Positions 24,031 to 36,035 are shown, numbered from the stretch's first letter. The stretch is 64,000 bases of DNA from Archivesica marissinica (GCA_014843695.1 CM026390.1:17947579-18011578); one strand, 5' to 3'. A program made the numbers and translations. Notes: generated from the sequence alone by a model not told the origin.

Positions 24031-24693
24031 TAATAGGAATATGATTCCTTAACTACTTACCCTGCATGTTCTTAATAAAATTAACAGTCTTTCAGATGGG
24101 ACGTTAAACCGAGGTCTCGTGTCGGTGCTTTACACCGTGCACGTTAAAGAACCAGAGGAGAATCTGGAATGGGTCTCTGTCTGTATCATGCACTATCCTC
24201 CAAAATCTAAAATAACTAATCTCTTCAGGAGGCGTCGCTCATATGGGCAACCGGTAGCGACGATAAATAAACGTAAAACACACACTCTAATTTACAGCAA
24301 TAGCAAGCACAGTGAGAGAGTGGTTGAGAGTCCATTGTTGAATGGCAGGCTTCCATAAACTGGAAAGTACTGTTTGTAACGTTGTAAAGTTATGTACGTG
24401 TGTTGCTACCTTTGATTTGTGCATGGCTCACACTGGAGCATTGTCATACAACGTCAGTCTGCTGTGGTGGAGAATGCCACCCACATGTCCTGGGTAGAAA
24501 CCAGAGGCTCGTTTCTATCGTTTATAGACGCGTTAACTAAATTCAACACAAATGACCACTTATATAACCCTTTCCCTCAAAGAAGCTCTTCTTGGCACCA
24601 TTACCAATACGACACACATTGACAATGTAGTAGCCAAACCAATGTTGATAATAAAGGCCTGAATCGCATGCAATCCCAGTACTATCTACGGAG
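23985..24693 (+). repeat. Duplicated locus X (order A-SINE-B)
   Basis: Segment A (TTTTCAACCAACCACAGACC to the SINE), SINE-A, then segment B (CTCTAATTTACAGCAATAGC to GCAATCCCAGTACTATC). Segments A and B recur almost unchanged at locus Y, in a different order. Confidence 0.92.
24073..24285 (+). mobile_element. SINE-A copy within duplicated block X
   Basis: Headless. Its flanks are shared with the copies at 56255-57174 (see the duplication entries). Confidence 0.85.
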
Positions 24694-24756
24694 GTGGATA
24701 GATATGGCGCCTACTTATCCACCCGATGATAGTTAAATGGCTATCGTTTGTATGCA

Positions 24757-24985
24757 CCGTCTCCGTGGCCCAGTGGTTAAGGCGTCCGCCACACGGAGCG
24801 GGAGGTCGAAGGTTCGAATCTCGTCAGGGGTTCGTTCTGATATGGCCGGTTGGTGAGCCGCCAGCTAGTTAAATAATGGTTACCGATTGCCTACCAGCCT
24901 GACGTCTGGCACACGAGCATAGGATTCGGGAAGTACTGATGTTCATAAAAAAGAGGTGTCTCATAAGTCAGAAATGGCTGGCCCT
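24757..24985 (+). mobile_element. SINE-E copy
   Basis: tRNA-like head GTCTCCGTGGCCCAGTGG and GGTTCGAATCTCGTC, then a body with GCCGGTTGGTGAGCCGCC. A minus-strand relative is at 28118-28272. Confidence 0.75.
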
Positions 24986-24989
24986 TTAA

Positions 24990-26065
24990 ATAGGGGTGAC
25001 ACTATAATAAAAACAAACACTTTACTTTTACACTTTATAATAGTATAGTAACCCTTTCAACACCACAGACCTCTAAATAGGCTTACAAAAAGTGTAGATC
25101 CAGATGAGCCGGCTCGTGATAAATGAACTGGTCCAAATGTAATTTTCGTATTAATTTATTGGTCTAAAAACTGATCATGGACCAGTCCATTTCAGTTACT
25201 GGGTTAACCTGAATCTATATGATGTAACGGGTTAATATCCTATGTGTACTATATAATGTGAACAATCTAGTATGTATTCAATTTATATATATATATATAT
25301 ACATGTTACTATAAGGAGAGAACCGTATATAAGCTCTGCTTCCGTTTTAATCCTTTCCTATATACTTACTTTAATGTCTTGTGCATGTATTTTGTGAATG
25401 AATATAGTGGAATAAATATGTTTAAACCAAATGTTACTAGAAATAAATTACTCATTGCAATATTTTAACACGAGTAAAACTATTCCAAGCTAACCATAAT
25501 ATATTGTTTCGTTTTACCTATATGAAGTGTTTCATAGGATGTTGATGTGGGGAAATATGGAACAAGGGCAAACAACTCGTTGAACCATAATTAGTTTACA
25601 AACTTATTATCTCCCATTACTTTTTTCGAGGAAGGTTTTAACTGTTTAATATTTCCAAAAAATAGATAGTAGTTATGTGTTTGTTTTGGACCAAATCTAG
25701 CAATTGATTTGTAATGCAGTACCGTAGCAAGTGGCAAATTTCAACTGAGGCAATCTAGGGGGGTCCGGGGGCATGTTCCCCCTTAAAATTGTTGGGGCAT
25801 AGAAGCGATTGCCTGCGTGTTTGGCTTAATGAGTTTAGACGTAAAATTATGTACTGACTCAGCTCTCTAGCAGTCAACATTTTATAAATACAAAATAGCG
25901 ATATTTTTGGCATTTGATTTATTTAATTTTCATTTACTTTTGTTTTCTTTAGAAATTTTAACCGAGGCACCTGGTCCTCAGTGTGGCTATGTACCTGTAA
26001 TGGCGTAAATATATACATATTCCTATATACGTAATTTATAATTAAAGCTCCATTAATTAATATAG
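24990..26065. other. No gene seen apart from a LINE tail fragment
   Basis: Contains the LINE fragment 25305-25440 and a GGGGGTCCGGGGGCATGTTC stretch near 25758 similar to that at 17140. Confidence 0.5.
25305..25440 (-). pseudogene. LINE 3' fragment related to the copy at 10426
   Basis: The reverse complement matches 10605-10725 (TTTAAACATATTTATTCCAC and AAACGGAAGCAGAGCTTATA blocks) with several differences. No open frame remains. Confidence 0.7.
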
Positions 26066-26068
26066 TGT

Positions 26069-26425
26069 CCGCCTCCGTGGTCGAGTGGTTAAGGTCGCTG
26101 ACTTGTATACCACTGTAACCTATCATCACTGATGGTCACGGGTTCGAGCCCAGTCTCATTTATATGAAAAAGTTGGCAGTTTCTTACGGAGGTCGGTGCA
26201 CCAAGTACTGGTTAACCGCTGGAGCCTGTCCAGGAAAGGTGTTGTTAGGTAAACTGCCCGCCGGCGATATAGCCCAAAAAGCTGCTGATGCAGGCGTAAA
26301 ACCCGAAATATAACATAACATATAATTAATATAGTTACCACTGGAGCCTACCCAGGACAGGTAAACTGCCAGTCGCTCAAGTGTGCAACCGGTTGCGACG
26401 TTAAATAAACTTAAATAAAAAATAA
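26069..26425 (+). mobile_element. SINE-D copy carrying both tail variants in succession
   Basis: The long tail (GATATAGCCC...GATGCAGGCG) ends at about 26325. After a short AT stretch a second body end and short tail (GTGCAACCGGTTGCGACG) follow, from a nested or second copy. Confidence 0.8.
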
Positions 26426-26468
26426 CAACATCTTAAGAAGTGCTTTTTATAAAATAGAATTGTCACTA

Positions 26469-26610
26469 TACAGCCTACATCCGTTATGTCCATCGGACCG
26501 AACAAAATACTTCGACATAACCGAAGTTTGACTTAACGAAATTCGATATAAACAGAGCCAGTTATATGTAAAATGATAGTGTGTGAAACGGGACTTTGAT
26601 CCGACGAGCA
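26469..26610. mobile_element. Truncated relative of the 201-bp MITE
   Basis: TACAGCCTACATCCGTTATG, CGGACCGAACAAAATACTTC and ATATGTAAAATGATAGT blocks in the order expected for the reverse strand. The right end is missing. Confidence 0.75.
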
Positions 26611-26664
26611 CCGGTCCATGTCAGTTGAATGAGTTAAAATTGATTTACTCTACAGTGTGTTTTG

Positions 26665-26987
26665 TTAGTACGAGACGAGGAGATACAGACGGATATGTAG
26701 TCCAGTGGTAACACGCTGGACTGGTAATCCAGGGATCGCAGGTTCAATCCCTCGTCTGACCCTAATCAAATTAACAGTCTTTCAGATGGGACGTTAAATC
26801 GAGGTCTCGTGTCGGTGCTTTACACCGTACACGTAAAAGAACCAGAGGAGATTCTGGAATGGGTCTCTGTCTGTATCATTGCACTATCCTCCAAAACTCT
26901 AAAATAACTAATCTCTTCAGGAGGCGTCGCTCATATGGGCAACCGGTAGCGACGATAAATAAACGTAAAAACACATTAGTACGAGAC
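26665..26987 (+). mobile_element. SINE-A copy with 12-bp target-site duplication
   Basis: Full-length element 26686-26974 flanked by TTAGTACGAGAC at 26665-26676 and 26976-26987, direct evidence of retrotransposition. Confidence 0.9.
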
Positions 26988-27282
26988 AAGACATAATCTT
27001 TTGAAAGTTGACATGGCTTTGGAGTATCCTTAAAGTGTACCATGTTAAAATCTAGTAACGGTATGCATGCACTTTAGAAAATTGAAATTCCACAAATATT
27101 ATAATTTCCTGAATAACAAAGTAGTTTCTTCCATTAGTTGGATCGACCTTGGATCGACAGAACATGCTTTTTTATTGAGAAATAAGGTGTCCAAAATAAC
27201 ATCCATCACTTTTTGTACACCCGGATTCAGACAATTCGACTCACCTGGCTTGGATAACAATAGTTATTTTACAAATTAATTT

Positions 27283-27488
27283 TAGCAAGTTATTACAACT
27301 TATATTAATCACTCTCGAGACCTCATTCCTGATGGAATCCATCGCGACGAGGGAGAGAGAGAAGGGGCAACGTGGAATTTAAATGCCTTGCCTAAGGACA
27401 CACTCGTAACGGCTCCAGCGGGGCTTGAACTCCGGACCTTTCGCACGTGAAGCGAACGCGCATCCACTGCGTTATCACGACTGGAGAA
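27283..27488 (-). mobile_element. SINE-C copy, full length
   Basis: Minus strand: Leu-like head (GTCGTGATAACGCAGTGG), GGAGCCGTTACGAGTGTGTC and the usual tail. Confidence 0.82.
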
Positions 27489-27635
27489 CAATAGGTTTAC
27501 TGTCTAGTGTTCTAGAGTTAGGGATTACGTGACTATGAACACGTATATGTGGTTTATAGTTCCGTTTATGTGGCTATAGCACTCAAAGGCACAGACTCGT
27601 AATGTTGGTTGTGTCCGTTATGTTTCCGTTACACA

Positions 27636-27886
27636 TATGTCCGATTGGCGCAGTGGTTAGCGCGCTCGCTTCTCACCAATGCCACCCAGGTTCGATCGTC
27701 GGACCGGGAAGTATGTGAGATGGTACGGTCACCGTGGTCGCCAGATCGAACACGTGGGTTTTCTCCGGGTACTCTGGTTTCCTCCCACACGAATGATCAC
27801 ATTTACGCTTTCATCCGCGCCAACGAGTGATTAATATAAGTTGTTAAAACTTTCTTCGCAATCGTTGTAAGATAAATAAAGTTTAC
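27636..27886 (+). mobile_element. SINE-B copy
   Basis: The best preserved plus-strand copy of the family, with head, CTCCGGGTACTCTGG body and the ATAAATAAAGTTTAC tail. Confidence 0.85.
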
Positions 27887-27999
27887 AATTCTAAAATTGT
27901 TGATAAACTATATTTTCTAGACCATAGACCCAACATTAAAACCTATTTTCGTCAAGAGTAGAAAAATAGACAATTTATGAAACTCGGATTCATTAGAAA

Positions 28000-28105
28000 T
28001 CCACATTCTCTTCGCTCTCCCTCGTGGTGATGGATTCCACCAGGAATGAGGTCGTCTCGAGAGTGATTAATATAAGTTATAGGAACTTGTTTCGCAATCG
28101 AGCTC
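28000..28105 (+). mobile_element. SINE-C 3' fragment
   Basis: Starts within CTCTCCCTCGTGGTGATGG and ends AATCGAGCTCAAATAA. Confidence 0.78.
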
Positions 28106-28117
28106 AAATAAGTTGGT

Positions 28118-28272
28118 ATAAACTAGTGCCAGGCGCCAGGCTGGTATGCAATCAGTAACCATTATTAGTTACTAGCTGGCGGCTCACCAACCGGTCATAT
28201 CAGAACGAACCCCTGTTCGAACCTTCGACCTCTCGCTCCGTAGGCGGACGCCTTAACCTCTAGGCGATTATT
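28118..28272 (-). mobile_element. SINE-E copy
   Basis: The reverse complement shares the head, the GATATGACCGGTTGGTGAGC block and TAACTAATAATGGTTACTGA. Confidence 0.75.
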
Positions 28273-28726
28273 ATAATACAGCAAACCGCATGCATGTTTA
28301 TTATATTCAACAATATTATATTATATTAATACCGCATAGGAACCTAAAGTTAAAAATCACATGTTTGTAAGTAACAAAACAGTATGTGTATTATGCAATG
28401 TATTTTATTAAGATATACGGATTACATTTTTGCCTTATAAGATATTTAGTTTAATATACAGATACGGTACAATCTGTGCAGACCGCATTCGAATAAGGAG
28501 CATCTATTAAAAGCAGCTATAACATAGCTTTGCTTGTATTCAGTGTAATACAATCATGTCATAAATGCTTATACAACCACACGTTTAATAACCCCTGGAA
28601 GGATTCTGATTGGTCGGGCATGACACTGACAGCTTGCAATATACATTACATGTTGTTTTCGTTCATGCTTTGTGTTGAAAATCAATAAAATGCTATATAT
28701 CAACTAGTAGAATACAGTGATTAAAA

Positions 28727-29046
28727 ATGATAGTGTGTGTGTGTGTGTTTTACGTTTATTTATCGTCGCTACCGGTTGCCCATATGAGCGACGCCTCCTG
28801 AAGAGATTAGTAATTTTAGATTTTGGAGGATAGTGCAATGATACAGACAGAGACCCATTCCAGAGTCTCCTCTGTTTCTTTTACGTGCACGGTGTAAAGT
28901 GCCGACACGAGACCTCGGCTTAACGTCCCATCTGAAAGACTGTTCATTTTATTAGGGTCAGACGGGGGGTCGAACCTGCGATCCCTGGATTATCAGTCCA
29001 GCGTGTTACCACTGGACTACAGATCCGTCTGTTGATAGTGTCTATT
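28727..29046 (-). mobile_element. SINE-A copy with short target-site duplication
   Basis: Full-length minus-strand element with an intact Thr-like head (CAGACGG end at about 29033), flanked by TGATAGTGT on both sides. Confidence 0.88.
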
Positions 29047-29814
29047 ATTTGCATGAAGTTGTTGGATTATCAGGGACTATTTACTACGGCGTACGGATGC
29101 AGCTTAATGTAATAAGGTTCAAAATCAAACTGGCAAACAGAAACTTATTGTTTCTTCAAATGTATGGTTGTTGTTACTATGGCAATGTGATAAAAAGGAG
29201 CTTACACTCGAGGTGATTTCATACAATATTTTATGAAATGAGTTTTGGAATTTTGCTATTAAGCGAGCCTTTTGTAATAGTCTATATTACAATATTTGGA
29301 TAACTCACCTAGTCATTATCAATTCATATTTATTTCATGTTAACTCTTAACCTGCTAACCACGGTTAAAGTCGCCTTTGCAATCAGTATTAGAGCCAGGC
29401 GCTACGCTGTTTGCTATTCGGGTAGTGGAGCTAAAGCACATGGCTGGATAGTAAATAACATAGATCCTGATCAGACGTGGCGTTACGCCGACTGATCTGT
29501 GTCCATGTTGTTGGCACACAGACCTTCCAATGTATTCACCATTTTAAAGACTAAGAAATACCACTTGTCTACAAATACTATTTTCAAGTTCCAGGTTTGA
29601 ATGTATATTCCCAAATTATGATTAGTTCTTGGAAAGTTTCATCCGTACATAACTAATATGTGTAGATGGTTAATATGTGACAACTAGTTGAGTAACAAAA
29701 AAGAATCAAGAATAATTAATGTCATTTAAGTATTCTCATAATTAGATTTACAATATTGGGCAACACAGTTCCCCTAAGAAGATCTCGCCCAGTCTAATGT
29801 AATTCTTATATACA

Positions 29815-30540
29815 CCATCGTCATGTGTGCCATTGTTCTTAAACACCATAACGTTCTGGTCAGCGTTCTATGACGTTTGAGAAAACGTTGGTTATCGTCC
29901 ATGGTCGCTGGTATAGCGACAGAAGAGCGTTGTGTGAACCCTGGTGAACGCTGGTAATCGTCGGTGATCGGCAGAGAACGCTGGTCCGACAATAAGTTTT
30001 GAACATGCACAAAGGTTCTCATGGAGACCAGCGTTCTTCAAAGTTTAATTTCAATCGCTTGAGAACGCTAAAGAACGTTCGTGGAACGTTTTACTAATGT
30101 TCGCCGAACGTTGCACGCGTTCGGCTATCGTTAGTCAGTCGTTACCCTAGCGTTATTTGGTTGTTATTAATCGTTTGCTTTGCAGTGCACGACTCACTGG
30201 CGACCTGTCAACGACCACAGAACGGACCCCTAGCGCACGCAGCGTCCACACGCCAGCAAAATGCTAGTATGTCGTTATTAACACGTTAGTTACACGCTCA
30301 ACACGCTCGTCTAACGTTGACTAATCGTTCGTCGCGCGCCAGTGACACGTCAGCACACGCTAATAGTTTTCAGGGGTGTCTTACTTGATTGCTGTTACAC
30401 TCTCCTCATGCGTTGGTCACACGCTAGTCAAGCGTTAATCACACGCCAGATATGTTCAACTCACCCTAGAAAGCTCGATAATTGAACGATTAGAACGTTC
30501 AGAGAACGTTGACCAGAACGTCATGGTGTGACGGACGCTT
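29815..30540. mobile_element. AACGTT/ACACGC-rich block with possible terminal inverted repeats
   Basis: CACCATAACGTTCTGGTCAG (29846 on) matches the reverse complement of the right edge (CACCATGACGTTCTGGTCAA, about 30530). The ~700 bp between is saturated with GAACGTT, GCGTT, AACGCTGG and CACACGC words, unlike the AT-rich surroundings. Confidence 0.6.
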
Positions 30541-30821
30541 AACGTAACAGAAAAAGCATATACGTACAGAATGTATGCGTGTAACAAGATGGGCCGACAA
30601 AGCTTGATCACAATAACCAACGAGACACAATCAACACTCATGTACAATATTAATAAGTTTAATGTACAATGAAAGATGAATATTTACATTAATGCGATGA
30701 CACAACAAAGTAACATTAGTTAACGAAATACACTATGACGATTGTCCTGGGTGGAAGATAATCTTCACACGAAAACACAATGCTCATGAGAAAATGAGTC
30801 ACTGAGAGTTAACTGTCTATA

Positions 30822-30915
30822 ATGACATTCCGTTAAATGTCTATAATGACATTCCGTTAAATGTCTATAATGACATCCCGTTAAATATCTATAATGACAT
30901 TCCGTTAGCTATACA
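30822..30915. repeat. 24-bp tandem repeat, four copies
   Basis: Unit AATGTCTATAATGACATTCC plus GTTA, with one or two substitutions. Confidence 0.92.
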
Positions 30916-30955
30916 GAATAAACACACTTCGAATAATACAAAGTACATAACTGAA

Positions 30956-31276
30956 TTAAATGACACGGTTCAATCCTGACACCGATGTTCCCATGTTGGC
31001 TCCCAGGATAGTGTTGGTTTGTCTTGAGCTTACATCAAGTCCACCAAGAACATCGATGTGGGGGTTGAGACGACACACGAGGAAGGTAACGGCTCCGGCG
31101 TACAGTATCCGGGCCGTGAATAAACAAACCGACGTCTTCTCCGGGACCTGTGTCTCCGGGAATATAAACAACAGTGGCTGCGGTACGTAGTCCGGCCTTA
31201 AACAACAGTTGGGGCTATAACATCCTCCAAATCCACACCGGGAATATATGTCAGGGAGGAAGAAGCTTGACTTCAA
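30956..31276 (-). other. Open frame with coding-like composition, unassigned
   Basis: A 106-residue frame, richer in G+C than its surroundings. Its end reads GLDVSSRQTNTILGANMGTS, which locally resembles the (I/M)GAN(I/M)GTSV segment of SLC34-type sodium-phosphate cotransporters, but the preceding residues do not fit that family. No convincing splice sites were found. It could be a diverged exon, a retrocopy fragment or chance. Confidence 0.25.
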
Positions 31277-31337
31277 GCAAAATAAAAATCATCACATTTA
31301 CCGACCTCTTAGTGGTCAACATAACCTAATCGTAGGT

Positions 31338-31500
31338 GAGAGTCACTACAAGGGTATTTTGCAATAATTGCTCGCTTAATTCTAGAATTTAGCCACTTGG
31401 TGTACTGATAGAATGATAATGTGTGGACCTTTTCCTAACGAGACCCTAGGTTCTGGGTCAAGGGGTCCCCCACAATCCAAGATGGCCGCCAAGATGGCCG
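31338..31500 (+). repeat. Left terminal inverted repeat of the 3.7-kb transposon
   Basis: Pairs with 34920-35073. The inner end finishes in a doubled CAAGATGGCCGCC. Confidence 0.8.
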
Positions 31501-32360
31501 CCGTTTTTGCAGTGTCAGTGAGGTGGACATATAATTATATTATGCTTCTATTACTTGACAGATTTAAATACAATCAACTGGAAATCATAGATATTAAATG
31601 TATGCTTAAAATGAAATACCTTGTGGGTACTCATTGGTCAAGGTCAAGGTCATAGCCAATGTCAAATGGTGAAATTTACATAAAAACACATTTTTACCAT
31701 GCATAAGTACCTTTATTTTGAAAACTATAGGTTTAAATAGTATGTTATGTACATGAATGTAATGCATGATGTATGCCCTTTAATTTGGTATGTTGATTAC
31801 TCACTTCTGTTTTGGATCCATAGATATCCAAGATGATTTCCAAGATGGCCGCCATTTTCCCAGCGGAATCCAAATATGTATTGTGCAATAGAATGGTTAT
31901 ATATTTTTTTCTTTTTAAATTAAAATAAACGTTTAAATGTTTGATACACATACAATCGACATAAATGCATTCTAAAACAATGTTAATATTTTATAACTGC
32001 TAAGAAATATGTATATATAGTAGTAGCTGTATATCCGGATATGGTATTGATTCGGTTATTAAAATTGTTGCAGTACTAAATGGCTTACATATTTAGAATT
32101 TAGTTAAATGCACACAACACTAATTATTATAGTGTATGTACTGTTATAAGAAGTCAAATTCCAGAGCATTTGTTTTAATAATGCATAACTCTTGTTACTA
32201 GTATATTTGATAACCACACGTAGTATGAAGTTATGATGTCAGGTGGATGTACTGGTTACCTGCAGCAATAACAAACTACTAACACAAGATTCATCACAAG
32301 AATCATTACTAACATTACTAGCATGAGATATACTAACATACATGTACCAACGTAGCAACA

Positions 32361-34060
32361 ATGTCAAAAAAGGTTGTCATAGCTAAAATTGAAAACATTG
32401 ATTTAGAAAAAACACAGTCGACAAGTAGTATAGAGGAATATGAAATTGATTGTGCAAAATGTGTATTGTGCCAGGAAAAAAACAATGATTATCCTGTGTG
32501 AACAGTTAATTATGAAACATTCCTACTAGACATCAACCGTTATTATAGGTCTGGACTTTGTCCATATCAACTCCATAGCTGCTTCATTGGTGATACTGAT
32601 CATGTAGCTAAATGTCAATGTTGCAAAATGGCATAAAAACATGTAGAAATAATGTTGGGTTGTGGTAATATGAACGACAAAAACGTCATGCAACTTCAAG
32701 CAGGAATGACCCAACAGGAACTCCAAGAAAGGTAACCCGTCTAAGTAGTGTTGATGCCGCGGCTCATGTGGATACTAAATGCTTGAAAACCTTACACAAC
32801 TTTTACGTTGGGTGCTATGTCGCCCTGCAATAGCCAAGCTGGCTAATGAATTTGAAGATTCAAACATTGTCTCTACAGTTGAATCCAATTACAAACATCA
32901 CGAACAAACAAAGCTTACATTTCAACAGCAATTAAATGGTATGTGATGCAAGACCTAGGAACCCCGTTTGCTGATTAATCGGATGACCTACTAGTTCTTG
33001 ACACAAGAGATATTGTTGACCCAAGTGTAGCAGAGAGCATAACACACTTAACATACTTGGGGAAGCAGCAATATGAGACATATGTACAGGAGAGGCTTGT
33101 AACATGTGAACAATCAGTGACATAAACAATTAAACAAACAAAATTACCATTGTTCAGCAGGCCACCAGTTAGGAAACAGTCAAATCAAAAACTTGAACTG
33201 TTGTCCGTTAAATAGACTTGCGCTTTAATCTCGAGGCTGTGTGTGTCGTGTCAGGTTCGAAAAGGAGACCTTAGTGAGTTCTTCTCACATGAAAACACTA
33301 ACTATCCCCGCATCGCTCTCACACTTTGGTAAATTTCCCACTGGAAAAGAGTCTGAACTGACGCCCTGTCTGGAACAGCTCTGCCAGTCCTGTGAACCAA
33401 CACATGAAAAGTCAGTGGTAGACGCGCTGTTGTTTGATGGTGCTGCGATTATTAACATGCTGAAGCCACAGAAACAATGCAGGACATTTCAGGATTATGC
33501 TGTAGACGTGTTTCTGTCATATGTACAAGGGCATTTGACTAATGGCCATACAATTGATTTAGTTTGGGATAGATACATTGACAATAGCTAGCTAGCACAT
33601 CAAGTGAACAGCAGATCAATGACTGTATCCCTGTTGTTGAAAGGTTTGTTGTGTTGATGTATGACAGGTCAAGTCAATGTGAAATCACCAATGATGTCCG
33701 TCAGGATCTATTCACACAGAAAGGCAGTGCAATAGATGCTATACCACCAACATCTGCTGCTCTTCACCAGCACACACAGCGTGCAGCCTACCAGACAGAC
33801 TACTGCTGGGGTCAAGCACTATGTCCATCGCCAACACTACCATCTCCAGCAGAACATAGATGGACAAAGGAAGCCGACCTACATTCACCATGGAAACCAC
33901 TGTGGACAATGTTGTTACCAGCATCAAAGTCCTGCATGGAATTATTGAAGTGTGGCTGTGACAAGGATAAGGGATGTCGTGGTCGATGTAAATGTGTGAA
34001 GGCTGAGCTTTCATGCACCGCTTGATGTAAATGCAATGGACACTGTGATAGGCTTTAAGT
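32361..34060 (+). pseudogene. Decayed transposon-borne gene with a C-terminal cysteine-rich (CXC-like) motif
   Basis: Fragments in all three plus frames follow one another in a consistent order. They are an N-terminal piece with CAKCVLCQ (start 32361, stop near 32499), LPLFSRPPVRKQS near 33145, SEFFSHENTNYP near 33275, the piece 33241-33591 ending VVDALLFDGAAIINML and IDLVWDRYIDNS, and the piece 33651-34025. The last contains LFTQKGSAIDAIPPTSAALHQ and the tail CGCDKDKGCRGRCKC. An in-frame TGA at 34023 interrupts the final CKCNGHC. I recognise this order from uncharacterised multicopy proteins of cnidarians and molluscs that end in a cysteine-rich TSO1/tesmin-like cluster; the function is unknown to me. 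Stops and frameshifts rule out a functional product from this copy. Position inside the inverted repeats indicates it is the element's own cargo or transposase. Confidence 0.7.
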
Positions 34061-34919
34061 ACAATTGTATCACTGATTGCTTTTGAATTGTAAAACAAGG
34101 TTTCACAATTAAGAATCTACGCCACCTGATCTACGCCCAATGTCTGTTTCCTCAGGTTCCCAATCTATACTCATGCTGGATTGCGTTATTGTTGAAACCG
34201 ACACGCAATTCTGCTCCCGCCAGGATTCGAATGAGGCCAGTGATTTATTTAACATTATACCACAGTGCTTCATGGACATGAACAGTGTTAAATATGATAT
34301 CGGAATGGCATTATCTGGTTAATAGATGACCCGTAGGTACGTAGTACCATTCATATTCATGTCAGTGTTGAATTTTTATTACACACATTGTAAGTGTAAT
34401 TTAGCGGCCATATTGGCTTTCATATTGGTTATTAATCAACTTTATGGTGAAACCTACCTAACTTTAAATAATAAACTATAGTATAATTATATAAAGCCAT
34501 ATTATGTATATATTAAAAAGAAAATATGTTAATAGAAGTACAGTTACTGTATAGACTACTTTCACCACACATGTTAACGAAACGTCCATCTTATGAACCA
34601 CCTTTAATTACCATGGCAATGTATTATGTGATACCAGTACTCTTATTTGAAAGAAGATAAATTGTGCTGTAACTTGATGTGCAAATCAGTATACTATTTA
34701 GTATAAATAATCCAACACATTCATAATTATATATGCTAAAATAAATTTCTTCAAATGTTGATCATGTGACCTTGAAAATGACATTGACCTTGACATTAGA
34801 TCATCATTGACGGATTTCAATTTTTGAACATTTCCTTTCAGAACAGGATGCTATTATTTGTATTTGTTTATGTGCTAATAAATAAGAAATACAACTATTT
34901 ATATATATATCTATAAATG

Positions 34920-35073
34920 CCGACCATATTGGCGGCCATCTTGGATTTTGGGGGACCCCTTGACCCAGAGTCTAGGGTCTCGTTGGAAAGATAGTCGCAT
35001 GTCATCATACTATCACCATGCAAAGTGGCTAAATTCTAGAATTACACGAGCAATTATTCTTATAGTGACTCTC
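34920..35073 (-). repeat. Right terminal inverted repeat of the 3.7-kb transposon
   Basis: Reverse complement of the left end. A SINE-A copy was later inserted only a few bases outside it (35090-35379). Confidence 0.8.
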
Positions 35074-35078
35074 ATATG

Positions 35079-35390
35079 TGTACTGAATGCGTGTGTGTTT
35101 TACGTTTATTTATCGTCGCTACCGGTTGCACATATGAGCGACGCCCCCTGAAGAGATTAGTTATTTTAGATTTTGGAGGATAGTGCATGATACAGACAGA
35201 GACCCATTCCAGAATATCCTCTGGTTCTTTTACGTGCACGGTGTAAAACACCGACACAAGACATCGGTTTAACGTCCCATCTGAAAGACTGTTAATTGTA
35301 TTAGGGTCAGACGGGGGATCGAACCTGCGATCCCTGGATTACAAGTCCAGCGTGTTACCACTGGACTACATATCCGTCTTGTACTGAATG
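35079..35390 (-). mobile_element. SINE-A copy with 11-bp target-site duplication
   Basis: Full-length; TGTACTGAATG at 35079-35089 and 35380-35390. It inserted just outside the right end of the 3.7-kb transposon. Confidence 0.9.
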
Positions 35391-35733
35391 TTTGAAAATG
35401 ACAATCTTATCTACTGAATTGAGCACGATTTCCAGGTATCTTCTACCTATAATGCGTCGCAAGATAAATCACCCAATGGTTTAACACTTTATCAAACGAG
35501 GCATTGCCTGGCATTTATCTAACGTACATTATCATTACACAAATATGCGTGTGATAACAATATGGGTTCTGGATCGAATTTGACAAAATGTGCATGGATC
35601 TTTATTATTTCGGATACCGTAAATAATGTACTAGTATCCGGTCAAAATTATACTGATTTATAAGATAGTTCAAATTTACCCAAAACTATGATGCAAGTTT
35701 TACCATACAAGTAAGCAGAAATTGAGGCCGCAT

Positions 35734-36035
35734 ATCAACTTTGTGGTTGTTTTACGTTTATTTATCGTCGCTACCGGTTGTCCATATGAGCGACGCCCGC
35801 TGAAGAGATTAGTTATTTTAGATTTTGGAGGATAGTGCATGATACAGACAGAGACCCATTCCAGAGTCTCCTCTGGTTCTTTTACGTGCACGGTGTAAAG
35901 CACCGACACGAGACATCGGTTTAACGTCCCATCTGAAAGACTGTTAATTTTATTATGGTCAGACGGGGGATCGAACCTGCGATCCCTGGATTACCTGTCC
36001 AGCGTGTTACCACTGGGCTATAAATCAACTTTGTG
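35734..36035 (-). mobile_element. SINE-A copy with 12-bp target-site duplication
   Basis: Full-length; ATCAACTTTGTG at 35734-35745 and 36024-36035. Confidence 0.9.

Larger units (their letters stand above)
31338..35073. mobile_element. 3.7-kb DNA transposon with ~150-bp terminal inverted repeats
   Basis: The left end (31338-31500) and the reverse complement of the right end (34920-35073) align over their full length. Shared blocks are GAGAGTCACTA, CAATAATTGCTCG, AATTCTAGAATTTAGCCACT, AACGAGACCCTAG, CTGGGTCAAGGGGTCCCCCA and ATCCAAGATGGCCGCCAA. Small indels between the arms show the copy is old. Subterminal CAAGATGGCCGCC words recur inside (near 31850), as do TGACCTTGA-like words near both ends. 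No target-site duplication could be fixed. The only protein-like content is the decayed gene at 32361-34060. The superfamily is not recognised from the termini. Confidence 0.8.

Noticed and set aside
33739..34098. Minus-strand frame of 119 residues
   Set aside because: Antisense to the decayed transposon gene, whose sense frame carries the recognisable motifs.
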